Positions 25,591 to 35,062 of a stretch of 64,000 nt of DNA are shown one piece after another. How positions within the stretch are numbered: the first letter of the stretch is position 1; each line of letters opens with the position of its first letter. The notes beneath the pieces were generated by a model. That model was given only the letters and a program-made list of their open reading frames with translations. It had not been told where the DNA came from and made no database searches. This stretch comes from Alicyclobacillus sp. (GTDB taxonomy: Bacteria > Bacillota > Bacilli > Alicyclobacillales > Alicyclobacillaceae): contig JAIMBT010000003.1 in the NCBI GenBank assembly GCA_023511295.1, forward strand, positions 1 to 64,000, read 5' to 3'. The translations under genes were made by a program, and so were the position numbers.

Positions 25591-27777
25591 ATGCTGTGTG
25601 ATCGTTGTCACCACAACCCTGCAACCGTCGGACTGCGGATGTCCCTGAACGGACAGTCCCGCACGATGCGGCTTTGCCGGGATTGCTACGAAGCCCTACG
25701 GTCGGAGTCTCCGTTGGGTTCGGACAGCGGCAGCCTGGGCAATCCGCTCGGCGTGATGGGCAGCCTGTTCGGCGCCTTCGGCGGCGGCCCCCAGTCGTTC
25801 GGCACAAGTGGCTTCAGCGGGTTCGGTGGGCCGCAGACCGCGACCCAGACGCGTGCGGACGCACCGCAACTGCTGGAGCAACTCGGGCGGAACTTGACCG
25901 AGCAGGCGCGGCGCGGCGAGATCGATCCGGTCATCGGCCGCGATCGAGAGATTGAACGCGTCATTGAGGTCCTCAACCGCCGCAACAAGAGCAACCCCGT
26001 CCTCATTGGTGAACCCGGCGTCGGAAAGACGGCCATTGCGGAAGGCCTCGCGCTGCGCATTGCTGAGGGAGCGGTGCCGACGAAGCTCCGCGACAAACAG
26101 GTTTACGTGCTGGACGTCGCGTCGCTCGTCGCGGACACCGGTATCCGCGGCCAGTTCGAGGAACGGATGAAGCAACTCGTTGAGGAGCTGCGCCAACACC
26201 GCGAGGTGCTGTTGTTCATCGACGAGCTGCACCTCGTCGTCGGCGCCGGGTCCGCGCAAGGGTCGATGGACGCAGGGAACATCTTGAAGCCGGCGTTGGC
26301 ACGCGGCGACGTACAGATCATCGGGGCAACCACGTTTCAGGAGTACCGGATCATCGAAAAGGACGCGGCCTTGGAGCGGCGTTTTCAGCCCATCACGGTG
26401 GCCGAGCCGACGGTCGAGGAGACCATCGCCATCCTCGACGGCCTAAAGGCGCGGTACGAGTCGTTCCACGAGGTGCGGTACACGCCGGAGGCGATTGCGG
26501 CCTGCGCACGGCTGTCACATCGGTACATCCGAGACCGGCACCTGCCAGACAAGGCCATCGACCTGATGGACGAAGCGGGTTCGCGCGTGAATCTGCGCCA
26601 CCAGGCGGACGGCGGAGCGACGCGCAAACAGCGGTTGGAGCAGCTGCAGCGTGAGAAAGCGGAAGCGACACGTCGGGAAGACTATGAGCGAGCGGCCCAG
26701 CTCCGCGACGAAGAACAGCGGCTGCTGGCCATGGCGGAGGACGTGGACGACGCGCAGGTGCCCATCGTCGAGGCCAGCGAGATTGCGGAGATCATCGAGA
26801 AGAAGACCGGCATTCCGGTCTCCCAGATGGAGGCTGCGGAGCAACAGCGGTTGGCCGACCTCGAGGCCCGGCTGGCCGCGAAGGTGGTCGGTCAGGCGGA
26901 AGCTGTCCGCCAAGTGGCAAAGGCTATTCGGCGCAGCCGCGCGGGGATTCACGCGAAGAACCGCCCCATCGGATCTTTCCTGTTCGTCGGTCCGACGGGT
27001 GTCGGAAAGACGGAGCTGGCAAAGACGCTTGCCCGCGAGCTGTTCGGCTCGGAGGACGCCATGATCCGCCTCGACATGAGCGAGTACATGGAGCGGCACG
27101 CGGTAGCGCGCATCATCGGTTCTCCCCCTGGCTACGTCGGTCACGACGACGGCGGACAGCTGACGGAACGTATCCGGCGGCAACCCTACAGCGTCGTGTT
27201 GCTGGACGAGATTGAGAAGGCACACCCAGAAGTGCTGAACCTGTTCCTTCAGATTTTGGAGGACGGGCGGCTCACTGACGGCCAAGGGCGCACGGTGCAC
27301 TTCGACGACGCCGTCATCATCATGACGAGCAACGCCGGCGCAACGGAGCACAGGCGCGCGCTCGGCTTCCAGGCCGCCGACGTGCAGACGCCGACGCGGT
27401 CTGACGACGCCATGCACGCCCTGCTCGGACACTTCCGGCCGGAGTTCCTCAACCGCTTCGACGCGATTGTCGAATTCCAGCCCCTTGGGCCGGCAGAGCG
27501 CCTGGCCATCGTCGACCTGATGCTGGCCGACCTGGCGCACGCCGTCGCGGAGCGTGGCGTCCGCCTCCACGTGGACGACGCCGTGAAGCAGTGGCTGGCT
27601 GACATCGGCACCGACCCGCAGTTCGGCGCACGGCCGCTGCGGCGCGCGATTCAACAGCAGCTGGAAGACCGAATTGCGGATTGGCTGCTGGACCACGCCG
27701 ACGCCGCACCGTGCGACCTCTCCGTCGAACTGATGGATGGCGAACCAGCCGTCCGGGCCGCCGTCCAGGAAGCGTGA
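25591..27777 (+). CDS. clpE: ClpE-type Hsp100 AAA+ unfoldase
   Basis: A 728-residue class-I Clp ATPase. An N-terminal zinc finger (Cys3, Cys6, Cys29, Cys32) replaces the usual Clp-N domain, which is diagnostic of ClpE. A Gly/Ser/Phe-rich linker (45-90) follows. AAA-1 has Walker [15 protein letters not shown]-type middle helix lies near residues 345-385 ([20 protein letters not shown]), and AAA-2 has Walker [10 protein letters not shown]. It unfolds damaged proteins for ClpP under heat or disulfide stress. AAGGAGG lies seven bases before the ATG. Two CtsR-type operators precede it, matching regulation in Bacillus. No ctsR or clpP is adjacent. Confidence 0.92.
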   Translation: MLCDRCHHNPATVGLRMSLNGQSRTMRLCRDCYEALRSESPLGSDSGSLGNPLGVMGSLFGAFGGGPQSFGTSGFSGFGGPQTATQTRADAPQLLEQLGRNLTEQARRGEIDPVIGRDREIERVIEVLNRRNKSNPVLIGEPGVGKTAIAEGLALRIAEGAVPTKLRDKQVYVLDVASLVADTGIRGQFEERMKQLVEELRQHREVLLFIDELHLVVGAGSAQGSMDAGNILKPALARGDVQIIGATTFQEYRIIEKDAALERRFQPITVAEPTVEETIAILDGLKARYESFHEVRYTPEAIAACARLSHRYIRDRHLPDKAIDLMDEAGSRVNLRHQADGGATRKQRLEQLQREKAEATRREDYERAAQLRDEEQRLLAMAEDVDDAQVPIVEASEIAEIIEKKTGIPVSQMEAAEQQRLADLEARLAAKVVGQAEAVRQVAKAIRRSRAGIHAKNRPIGSFLFVGPTGVGKTELAKTLARELFGSEDAMIRLDMSEYMERHAVARIIGSPPGYVGHDDGGQLTERIRRQPYSVVLLDEIEKAHPEVLNLFLQILEDGRLTDGQGRTVHFDDAVIIMTSNAGATEHRRALGFQAADVQTPTRSDDAMHALLGHFRPEFLNRFDAIVEFQPLGPAERLAIVDLMLADLAHAVAERGVRLHVDDAVKQWLADIGTDPQFGARPLRRAIQQQLEDRIADWLLDHADAAPCDLSVELMDGEPAVRAAVQEA

Positions 27778-27810
27778 GCAACCGACGCGGCTCGGCTTGC
27801 CGACCGATGA

Positions 27811-27856
27811 GAAGAGGCTGCCGGACAGCATGACCCAGCTGTTCGGCAGCCTCTTC
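27811..27856. terminator. Large hairpin between convergent genes clpE and the epimerase
   Basis: A 19-bp stem (left arm 27811-27829, right arm 27838-27856, one G-T pair) with an 8-base loop. No T run, but the size and position between converging genes point to a bidirectional terminator. Confidence 0.7.
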
Positions 27857-27868
27857 GCGCGTCGTGCC

Positions 27869-28891
27869 TTACGACCGAGTCCGTCTGCCGGTCGACCGCG
27901 TCCACGCCGCAAGCACAGCCTGCTCTTTGTCTCGGGCCATGCCCGCCCGCAGCGGTTCCGGTGGGCGCGCGGCGTCCCAGGCAAGCGTATCCTCGACGGT
28001 CTCCATCACTGGTCGGAACCGCAGCCCTTTCGCCACAGCCCGGTCGACCGACACCGTCATAAACCCGGGCCACCCCGCCGCCTCGGAGATCCACAAGGGC
28101 ATCTCCACCCACTCGCCGACCGCCTGTTCCTTGAGGAACCCTCCATCGACCCACACCGGCTCGGCGGTCACGCCGCGCGCCGCCGCAGCCTCCACGCACG
28201 CCGCGACGAGGGTGCCCATCGTGACGGGCGGTACAGGCCCCGTGGCGTTGTACACCCCTGCCTCGCCGGCTTCGACCATGTCCAGGGTCCAAGCCGCCAG
28301 ATCTCGGACGTCGATGAACTGCACCGGACGCTCAGGGCGACCAGGTACCAGAACCTCACCCCCCGCAGCAAACCGGTGCGGCCAGTACGTGAAACGGTCG
28401 GTCGGGTCATGCGGCCCGACAATCAATCCGGGCCGAATGACCAAAGCCCCATCCCCATACGCGGCTTGCACCACCTGCTCGCAGCGCGCTTTCAGCGCAC
28501 CGTAGTACCGCCCGACATCTTCACTGTCGGCATCTTCCGGCGGCAAGCTGTCGACGCGATACGTCTCATCCAAGCCGTCGTAAGGGAAATCGGGATAGAC
28601 GGAGATGCTCGAGATGAATGCGTATCGCGGCACCGCGGTTCGCAGCCGCTCCACGCTCTGCGCCACCACCCGTGGCAGGTACCCTGAGGTGTCCATCACG
28701 GCGTCCCACGCACCCCCGGCCAGCGCGTCCACACCACCGTCCCGATCTCCCAAAATTTCTTCCGCCTCCGGGAACAGCCCGGGGTTCGTGCGACCGCGGT
28801 GGAACAACGTCACGGCGTGCCCGCGACGCAACGCCTCCTCTGCCAGAAACCGGCCCAGGAACTTCGTTCCGCCTAAGATCAAGAGTTTCAC
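27869..28891 (-). CDS. NAD-dependent epimerase/reductase (extended SDR)
   Basis: A 340-residue short-chain dehydrogenase of the epimerase type. The Rossmann start KLLILGGTKFLGRFLA carries the Gly-rich nucleotide motif. SSISVYPDFPYDG and a YYGALKARCEQ segment provide the catalytic Ser-Tyr-Lys. The C-terminal half is typical of nucleoside-diphosphate-sugar epimerase-like proteins of soil bacteria. The GTG start overlaps the stop of the nitronate monooxygenase by four bases. A sugar substrate is likely but cannot be specified. It is the last gene of the long minus-strand run from the exopolysaccharide locus. Confidence 0.82.
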   Translation of the reverse strand: MKLLILGGTKFLGRFLAEEALRRGHAVTLFHRGRTNPGLFPEAEEILGDRDGGVDALAGGAWDAVMDTSGYLPRVVAQSVERLRTAVPRYAFISSISVYPDFPYDGLDETYRVDSLPPEDADSEDVGRYYGALKARCEQVVQAAYGDGALVIRPGLIVGPHDPTDRFTYWPHRFAAGGEVLVPGRPERPVQFIDVRDLAAWTLDMVEAGEAGVYNATGPVPPVTMGTLVAACVEAAAARGVTAEPVWVDGGFLKEQAVGEWVEMPLWISEAAGWPGFMTVSVDRAVAKGLRFRPVMETVEDTLAWDAARPPEPLRAGMARDKEQAVLAAWTRSTGRRTRS

Positions 28892-29997
28892 CCGTTCACC
28901 CCCATCTCGATTCGCCCCAAGACCTGCTCGACCTCCGCCACCAGCTGCGCCATCTGCTCCGCCGCCGACACGGACCGGGCCAGGCCGGCCGCCTGCCCCG
29001 CCCACATCGACAGGTATCCGGCGTCGCGTTGCGCCGCGCTGGCCTTGCGGATATCCTGCGTGAACTGGTTCTGGATTGGGTAGGGCGCAACCGGTACGCC
29101 GGCGGCCCCCGCCTCGGTCAGTTCGTTGCGTATCCCGCGCGCCAGCTTCCCCGAAAAGATATTCGTGAGGACCGTGCCGGTATCCTCGCACGCGAGCACC
29201 GCCGCCTTGTGCAACGGGTGTGCGCCACTCTCGGCGCACGCGAGGAACGCGGTGCCCATCTGGACACCGCTCGCCCCGAGCGCGAGCGCCGCGACGATGC
29301 CGCGCCCGTCCATGATCCCCCCGGCTGCCACAACGGGCACTCGGACACGGTCCACCGCCTGCGGGACCAGCGCCATCGTGCCGACCAACGCGGAAAGTTC
29401 CGAACCGAGGAACGTACCGCGGTGCCCGCCGGCTTCGCTCCCCTGGACCGTGATGGCATCGACGCCGACCGCCTCTAGGGCAATCGCCTCGGACACGCTC
29501 GTGGCGCTGCCGAGAACCCGAATGCCGGCGTCGTGCAATCGGTCCACCAGCGCAGGTTCAGGGGCGCCAAACGTCACCTGGATCACCGGCACACGCGCTG
29601 CGACCGCCACCTCGACCTGTGCGTCAAAGCGCGCGGCACTGTCGTCCAGCATCCGTTGCAGTTCAACGGCGCTCGGTGCTGCGGCGGGCGACAACCCGAG
29701 CCGTTCACGCACGCCGTTCAGCCAGTCCTGAGCGGCCGCCGCGCCGTCCGCGTCCACCTCCGGCCGTTGCGGGACAAACAGGTTCACGCAGAATGGTCGT
29801 GCCGTCAACCCGCGAACCGCCTCAATCTGTGTTCCCAACGCGTCCGGTGTCAGGTAGCCCGCGCCGATGCTGCCAAGCCCGCCGGCTTCGGACACCGCCG
29901 CAACCAAGGCGGGCGTCGTCGGCCCACCGGCCATGCCCGCCTGGATGATGGGGTATTCGATGCCCAGCAAGCGCGTCAACGCCGTCTGTCGCCACAC
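28888..29997 (-). CDS. Nitronate monooxygenase-like FMN protein
   Basis: A 369-residue TIM-barrel flavoprotein of the 2-nitropropane dioxygenase/nitronate monooxygenase family. Conserved pieces are IIQAGMAGG (N-terminal FMN contact), GSIGAGYL, VQGSEAGGHRG (the catalytic His in the SEAGGH signature), PVVAAGGI and GASGVQMGTAF. It oxidises nitronates, such as those formed from nitroalkane toxins, with FMN and oxygen. GTG 29997 is preferred (GGAGG eight bases upstream) over 30048. The gene starts 47 bases after the GNAT gene and is coupled to the epimerase. Confidence 0.87.
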   Translation of the reverse strand: MWRQTALTRLLGIEYPIIQAGMAGGPTTPALVAAVSEAGGLGSIGAGYLTPDALGTQIEAVRGLTARPFCVNLFVPQRPEVDADGAAAAQDWLNGVRERLGLSPAAAPSAVELQRMLDDSAARFDAQVEVAVAARVPVIQVTFGAPEPALVDRLHDAGIRVLGSATSVSEAIALEAVGVDAITVQGSEAGGHRGTFLGSELSALVGTMALVPQAVDRVRVPVVAAGGIMDGRGIVAALALGASGVQMGTAFLACAESGAHPLHKAAVLACEDTGTVLTNIFSGKLARGIRNELTEAGAAGVPVAPYPIQNQFTQDIRKASAAQRDAGYLSMWAGQAAGLARSVSAAEQMAQLVAEVEQVLGRIEMGVNG

Positions 29998-30044
29998 GCA
30001 GATCTCCTCCCACTCTCCAGCGGGACCTCGCCCGCTCATTTCCG

Positions 30045-30959
30045 TCATCCCAGCGCCGCGTCCATGATACCGAACAAGCGAGTCCGGTCCCCTGGCAGGG
30101 ACGTCCCACCGCGCAGCATGACCGGGGACCTATGAACCTCCGGCAGTCCCAGGGCCGACGCAAGCCACTTCCGAAACGCTGCCTGCTCGAACGGAACGTC
30201 GACCCGGACCAGTCCGCCCCACCCTTCGGCGAGTCGAACAACCAGTTGGGCTGCAACCTCGACGGATTCCGCCAGCACCGGTCCGACCACCAGCATCTCC
30301 CGCCCGAACTCCGTCGCGAACGCTGCACCCTGCAGCCGACCGTCCCCCAAGTCGCAGGCCACCCACGCGCGCTGCACGCTGCGCAGAAACCCCGGGTACA
30401 GGCGGGAGCGGTCGCCGCCAACGACCGTCCGGTCCAACTGCAGGAGGTCGGCCAAATCCGTGTCGTGGTATGGCCGGATCTGTACGGCGGTCCGCCGCAA
30501 CCGGCCTTGCGCCCGGCCCACCGCGCCGGCCGACGGCCGGCCGACGTGCCGGCACAGGAACGCGACCGTCACAAAACCCGAGGCTTCGTAGAGCGGGCGC
30601 CCCACATCCGTCGACACCAGCGCGGTTGGCACGCCGATCTCGGCCGCCGCGCCGGCTGCTCTATCCCCACGCACTCCGGCCTCCGTCAGGCAGTGGTGCA
30701 AGACGGCTCGCCCCAGGCCCTGCCGCTGCCACTCTGGATGGACCATCACCAACCCTACGAACGACAGTGCGCCCCCGTAAAGAAAACACAGGGTGCTGGA
30801 AATCAGCCGACCGTCTGCCACGTGTCCGAAGCCGACCGCATGCCGCACCATCGTCTCGACGCGCGGTGGCGACAAACGCCAGCCAACCGCCTCCGCCAAG
30901 TTCAACAGATGGGGCACGTTGTCCGGCTGCAGCCGTTGTAAGGAGGCAGCCGGCGTCAT
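30045..30959 (-). CDS. GNAT-family N-acetyltransferase, tandem domains
   Basis: A 304-residue protein with two GNAT folds. The N-terminal one (about 1-150) has the acetyl-CoA loop HPEWQRQGLGRAVLHHCL, with the Q/RxxGxG/A motif, and a C-terminal LYEASGF strand. The second (about 165-304) lacks the clean acetyl-CoA signature and is probably a degenerate or structural copy (DTDLADLLQLDRTVVG). It acetylates an amine; the substrate is unknown. ATG 30959 is preferred, with AGGAGAG eight bases upstream. It lies 160 bases downstream of the hydrolase gene and may start a separate transcript. Confidence 0.83.
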   Translation of the reverse strand: MTPAASLQRLQPDNVPHLLNLAEAVGWRLSPPRVETMVRHAVGFGHVADGRLISSTLCFLYGGALSFVGLVMVHPEWQRQGLGRAVLHHCLTEAGVRGDRAAGAAAEIGVPTALVSTDVGRPLYEASGFVTVAFLCRHVGRPSAGAVGRAQGRLRRTAVQIRPYHDTDLADLLQLDRTVVGGDRSRLYPGFLRSVQRAWVACDLGDGRLQGAAFATEFGREMLVVGPVLAESVEVAAQLVVRLAEGWGGLVRVDVPFEQAAFRKWLASALGLPEVHRSPVMLRGGTSLPGDRTRLFGIMDAALG

Positions 30960-31120
30960 CGCGGATTCTCTCCTGGAAAATGATGCATGCGCCATGCCTC
31001 CCGTCCGCATCGTCCCAAGCGGCGCCAGGTTGCCCGGTACGTCCGCTTTGTTCCAGTATAGCGCACCGGAACCTCCGTGATGGGCTCATCTGACCGGAGG
31101 GAAGCGCGGACACCGCCGTC

Positions 31121-31891
31121 TCACCGTTCAACCTCGCCAATCGGACTGCCCAAGTAGTGGCGGGGACTGAACGATGGGATGAAGCGGTTGGCGTCGCAGA
31201 AGCTCTGGGCGACGACCCATTCGTCTCGGCGCATCGCCTCGACCCCGTCGAACAGCACAAACACCTGCAGGTCGTGCTGCGTCTGAAGCCCGCGCAGCCG
31301 ATCTCGTACGGCTGCCACCCAGGCCGAGCTCTCACGAACGAGCAGCGGCGGGTTCTCCCAGACGACCCCGTCGATGTGCGGCGCCGTCCGAGCCACCAAC
31401 CGTTCCAACCCGTTGTTCTGCACGAGGACGGCGTCCGGGAACCACTGGCGCAGTTGGCCCACCAGGTCGACCGCCGCCTCAAACTGCCGCACGGCGTCCG
31501 GCAGACCCACCATCTCGACGTCACCGATGGTGTCGAGAAAGACACCGTCGTACCCGTCGGCTGCAATCCGCCGCCCGACCTCTTGGGCGACCATCCCGCG
31601 CCACGCGGGTGCACATAGGTCCATCACAAAATTGCCGTACTCCGCGCGTTCCACTCGTTCCCCGTCGGGCCCGTGAAGGAAGGCCGCCTCCGGCAGGCCG
31701 CTCCACCAGGCCTGATGCGGACCTGCCTCCATGACGCTCACGTACGCGAGGACCAACGTTCCCCGAGCTTGAAGGGCTCGGAGGCCCCTCGCGTCGTGAG
31801 CCGTCGGCTCCACAATCGCGAGGTCCATGCGCCCCTCCGGCATCTGTTTGGCGGTCCCGTAGTACACCATGTAGCGCTGGACACGCTTCAT
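31121..31891 (-). CDS. GH114/PelA-like TIM-barrel glycoside hydrolase
   Basis: A protein of about 256 residues of the endo-alpha-1,4-polygalactosaminidase superfamily (GH114, related to the hydrolase domain of PelA). Signature features are QRYMVYYG at the start, LAYVSVMEAG, NFVMDLCAPAW and DGYDGVFLDTIGD, which carries the conserved acidic residues at the ends of strands, then VWENPPLL. No signal peptide is seen, so it may be cytoplasmic or leave by another route. It sits at the 3' end of the exopolysaccharide locus. It could trim the polymer much as the N-terminal part of PelA does; here it is a separate, short protein. The start is uncertain: GTG 31909 or 31930 are alternatives. Confidence 0.75.
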   Translation of the reverse strand: MKRVQRYMVYYGTAKQMPEGRMDLAIVEPTAHDARGLRALQARGTLVLAYVSVMEAGPHQAWWSGLPEAAFLHGPDGERVERAEYGNFVMDLCAPAWRGMVAQEVGRRIAADGYDGVFLDTIGDVEMVGLPDAVRQFEAAVDLVGQLRQWFPDAVLVQNNGLERLVARTAPHIDGVVWENPPLLVRESSAWVAAVRDRLRGLQTQHDLQVFVLFDGVEAMRRDEWVVAQSFCDANRFIPSFSPRHYLGSPIGEVER

Positions 31892-31916
31892 CGCAGAACG
31901 GCCTCGCACCGCGCCT

Positions 31917-33833
31917 TCACGCTCCTCCACCTTGCATCCGTAACCGCTTCTGCCGCGACAGGTACTCCGTCTTTACGATGCACGTGTCGCAAGACCGACC
32001 GTGGAGGTGACAGGCGTTGTCCGGCACCTCCCAGCACTTCACCACCTGCGGCCGGTGGTAGACCGCGCACGCCTCGCAGATCATGCTTGGGACACTCAAC
32101 ATCACGTGGCACGGCGCAAGCGGCCGGTCCTGCAGGTCCGGCTGGACGGCCAGTCGGTTCAACCAGCGCTCGAGGGCCTGCACGACCCCCTCGTCGAGCT
32201 GGGTCCCCGCCACCTCCCACATCGCTTGCAGGGCCGCGTCGAGCGCGAGCGGATCTCGCCACGACCGGCCGCCGACCTTCGCCAGGAAGAACTGCACCGC
32301 GTGGAGGATGCGAGCGCCGAGCGGGATCTCGTCCCCGCGCAGATGGTGCGGGTAACCGCGCCCGTCGATCCGTTCGTGGTGATGCAGCACGAACGACGCC
32401 GCCCGCTGGTTCCCCGTCGCGATGCGAACCATCTCCGCGCCGATCTCGGCGTGCATCTGCATGGCCTGGTACTCAAACTCCGTGTAGCGTCCTTCTTTCG
32501 TCGCCAGTTCCTGCTGCAACCCGAGCACCCCGACATTGCTGAGCCGCGCCGCGAGCCCGAGGTCGAGCAGGGCTTGTCCTGTCATCCCCATCTCCTGCCC
32601 GATGGCGAGTGCGTACCGCAGGACCGACTCGGAGTAGCCGACGGTGTACGGGTTCAAATTGTCGAGCACATCCACGAGGTCCATCAGCAGCTGCGCATTG
32701 CTGCGCGTCGCGGCAGCGTCGGTGCCGTCCCTCGACAGGAGCTCCGCCAACCGTTCCACGAGCAGGCGAATGTGGACGGCGCCGGTGCGCGTGAACGCTG
32801 CCGGATCGAACGACTTGTCGTAGAGGAGGACGAGCGTTCCGCGTTGCGGGATGGCAGCCACCGCAGCCGCGCCGATTTCCAGCGCCGTGAGTACCGCGGG
32901 CAATTGATAGAATTCTGGGTCTTGGCGTGCAAACAACCGAGGACCTGCCGCGGAGGCCGCGAAGCGCAGCGCATCGACCGCCCGCCCGTCGCCGCGAATG
33001 CGGTCGGCCGTATCCCGCAGCGCGTGGGAGGCCCGCACGGCAGGTCCATCGGACGCATCGTCTAGGTACAGGGCACCGTATCCTCCTGCCCCGCGGGCAA
33101 ACGACTCCATGACGAGTTCCACCGCGCCTTCGGGGTCGGTGGTCACCGCTGCCACCTGGCGGACGGCCGCATCCGCAAACTGGCTCATTTGGGCGCGGAG
33201 GGTCTGCCGCTCGGCGTACACGAGGTCGTCGAGAACCGCCTCCACCTCGCGCAAAACGCGCACCACGCGGTCCCTCGCCTTCGGCGTGAGCGGCTCCACC
33301 GTCACGACGCGGACGAGTGCCACTCGGTCCTGGGTGACAAACGTCAGCAGGTGGTACCCGCCGGCTTCGCTGCTGACCACCTGTTCCGGACCATCGAACG
33401 GGTCAATGGTGGGAGGCGGGACGTACGCGTCGCGGTTCGGCAAGGCGAGGCCGCTGTAGCTCGGGGCGACCTGGTCAAACGCGTCAAACGGGTGGCGGAC
33501 CGCCCGCAGGTCAAACTGATTGGTGGTCTCCCCCAACACGTAGCAGGTGATGTACGGCGCCGGGACAATGCGTCCGACCGCAGCCAACAGCTGCTGCAGG
33601 TTGTCGTCCAAGCCGTTGGAGCGCCGCAGTCGGTGCAGCAACTCTTGGAGGTACACCAGTTCTTGCTCGTAGTCGTTGAGCAGCCGCCGTTGCCAGAGGA
33701 TGAAGCCGGTCACAGCAGCGACGAGGAGCAGCCCCACCGCGATGGCCAGCATACCGAGGTGGGGCTCGGCGATGGCGAGCAGGCCGCCCGTCGCGGACTT
33801 GGACCGCGCCAACAGCTGGTGCAAACTGTTCAC
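31917..33833 (-). CDS. Membrane-anchored GAF-like protein with degenerate HD-GYP domain and Cys-rich tail
   Basis: A 638-residue protein. One membrane segment (27-48) is followed by a short coiled segment (55-72) and two GAF-like regions (about 75-205 and 215-370). A region with the HD-GYP pattern (380-555) has lost most metal ligands: GHS is GYS (Tyr400), the HD pair is Ser432-Asn433, and the later Asp is Gln513. His461, HHHE (484-487) and RGYP (492-495) remain. The last 65 residues hold eight Cys, including CEAC, KCWE and CDTC, a likely zinc site. It is probably a c-di-GMP sensor and not a phosphodiesterase (inference). The GTG start overlaps the DUF2304 stop by four bases. Confidence 0.75.
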   Translation of the reverse strand: MNSLHQLLARSKSATGGLLAIAEPHLGMLAIAVGLLLVAAVTGFILWQRRLLNDYEQELVYLQELLHRLRRSNGLDDNLQQLLAAVGRIVPAPYITCYVLGETTNQFDLRAVRHPFDAFDQVAPSYSGLALPNRDAYVPPPTIDPFDGPEQVVSSEAGGYHLLTFVTQDRVALVRVVTVEPLTPKARDRVVRVLREVEAVLDDLVYAERQTLRAQMSQFADAAVRQVAAVTTDPEGAVELVMESFARGAGGYGALYLDDASDGPAVRASHALRDTADRIRGDGRAVDALRFAASAAGPRLFARQDPEFYQLPAVLTALEIGAAAVAAIPQRGTLVLLYDKSFDPAAFTRTGAVHIRLLVERLAELLSRDGTDAAATRSNAQLLMDLVDVLDNLNPYTVGYSESVLRYALAIGQEMGMTGQALLDLGLAARLSNVGVLGLQQELATKEGRYTEFEYQAMQMHAEIGAEMVRIATGNQRAASFVLHHHERIDGRGYPHHLRGDEIPLGARILHAVQFFLAKVGGRSWRDPLALDAALQAMWEVAGTQLDEGVVQALERWLNRLAVQPDLQDRPLAPCHVMLSVPSMICEACAVYHRPQVVKCWEVPDNACHLHGRSCDTCIVKTEYLSRQKRLRMQGGGA

Positions 33834-34303
33834 GTCCGGTCACCGTCCCCACCTTCTGGAATGACGGGCAGCCGCTCCATGGAGGCTGCGGTCACCGCTG
33901 CAGCGAGGTCGATGGGCCGTTCCGATGCAGCGGTTGCGTCTGCCGGGCGGAGCGGGTGTTCCGGTTGGCCGCGCACGAGGGCGTCGAGGATGGCCACCGA
34001 TTGGCCCACCTCGCGCAAGCGCTGCTCCAACCGGGAGATCTGCGTGGATTGGTAGATGATGACCGTCAACAGAAACAGGATAGAGAGCAAGTACAGGAGC
34101 GCCGGGGGATAGCTGACACCCAGCGCGTTCGCAGCCCCATTGAGGATACCAGGGAACGCGGCAATCACAATCACGAACAGCAAGCCGACGAGCCAGAGCA
34201 GCATGGTCCGCTCGCCAATCCGTCGGCGGCTGAGCAAATACAGGTTCCCGATTGCGAAGGCCAGTGCCAGCACCAAGACACTGCAGCGCAACACGAGGTT
34301 CAT
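33830..34303 (-). CDS. DUF2304-family membrane protein
   Basis: A 157-residue protein with three hydrophobic segments (about residues 3-20, 32-52 and 62-84) and a helical, coiled-coil-like stretch (TQISRLEQRLREVG). The three-segment pattern matches the DUF2304 family, commonly encoded beside glycosyltransferase family 2 genes in surface-polysaccharide loci. ATG 34303 has GGAGGT six to seven bases upstream and overlaps the stop of the GT2 gene (ATGA). Its own stop overlaps the next GTG, so GT2, DUF2304 and the HD-GYP-like protein are translationally linked. The role is unknown. Confidence 0.8.
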   Translation of the reverse strand: MNLVLRCSVLVLALAFAIGNLYLLSRRRIGERTMLLWLVGLLFVIVIAAFPGILNGAANALGVSYPPALLYLLSILFLLTVIIYQSTQISRLEQRLREVGQSVAILDALVRGQPEHPLRPADATAASERPIDLAAAVTAASMERLPVIPEGGDGDRT

Positions 34304-35025
34304 CCACTGACCTCCCGTCTCGTCCCCGCACGGCTGAACATGACGACCAACGTGCTGAGCGTGACCTTGCCCATGTAGACGACAGGACGCCATCCCGCAT
34401 GCATACTCTGGCCCTTGGTCCGCGGTCGGCTTCCCACCGGCACCTCAATCACCACACTCTGATGGAGCAGCACGTCCACCAGGAAATCGGCGTCGGGAAA
34501 ATCTGTCGGGAACGCGTTGGAAGTGGCGTAACGACTCATCAGGCGGCGGGATAGCCCGCGCAGACCCGAGGTTGGATCTGAGATGGAACGGCCCGTCGCC
34601 AGGTAGATGAGCGCGCGAAACCAACCGATGGCCAACCGCTTCAAAAACCCGAGCGAGGGGCGTTGACCCGCTTGGAACCGCGAACCAATCGCGAGGTCCG
34701 CGCCCGTCTCCTGCAGGGCCCGGGCGACAGACAGAGCGTCGGAGGCGCGGTGCTGGCCGTCCGCGTCCAACTGGACGACGTACCGGTATCCGCGTTCAAG
34801 GGCATACCGGTACCCCGTCTGCAGCGCCGCACCGTATCCGAGGTTGCAGGGATGGCAGGCGACGGCGACGCCGTACTGCCGGGCGATGTCCACGGTGCCG
34901 TCGGATGACCCGTCGCTCACGACCAGGACGTCGGCTTCCGCGAACGTTTGCTGCAATTCCAGTAGGACGCCCGGCAGGTTCGCGGCCTCGTTGTACGCAG
35001 GGATCAAGATCAGCGTGTCCACCAC
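34300..35025 (-). CDS. Glycosyltransferase family 2
   Basis: A 241-residue GT-A enzyme of the dolichol-phosphate mannosyltransferase type. Visible motifs are LILIPAYNEAANL, VVSDGSSDGT, LGYGAALQTGYRYAL, the metal-binding QLDADGQH (DxD) and SDPTSGLRG near the C-terminus. It transfers a sugar from a nucleotide to a lipid or polymer acceptor at the inner membrane face. No membrane anchor is seen except a weak C-terminal hydrophobic patch. GTG 35025 lies eight bases after GAGGAGG. Its place between a flippase and a DUF2304 protein suggests a lipid-linked sugar step of the same polysaccharide. Confidence 0.87.
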   Translation of the reverse strand: MVDTLILIPAYNEAANLPGVLLELQQTFAEADVLVVSDGSSDGTVDIARQYGVAVACHPCNLGYGAALQTGYRYALERGYRYVVQLDADGQHRASDALSVARALQETGADLAIGSRFQAGQRPSLGFLKRLAIGWFRALIYLATGRSISDPTSGLRGLSRRLMSRYATSNAFPTDFPDADFLVDVLLHQSVVIEVPVGSRPRTKGQSMHAGWRPVVYMGKVTLSTLVVMFSRAGTRREVSG

Positions 35026-35062
35026 AGGTGGCTCCTCCTCACGAGGTTGTTCACACGCGCCC

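Noticed and set aside
26515-27984. A 489-residue minus-strand frame opposite clpE
   Set aside because: It lies wholly antisense to a gene with clear AAA+ motifs, and its sequence is low-complexity with no ribosome site; a typical GC-rich shadow frame.
31031-31070. TATACT -10 upstream of the GNAT gene
   Set aside because: No -35 or extended -10 at acceptable spacing, so a promoter could not be supported.
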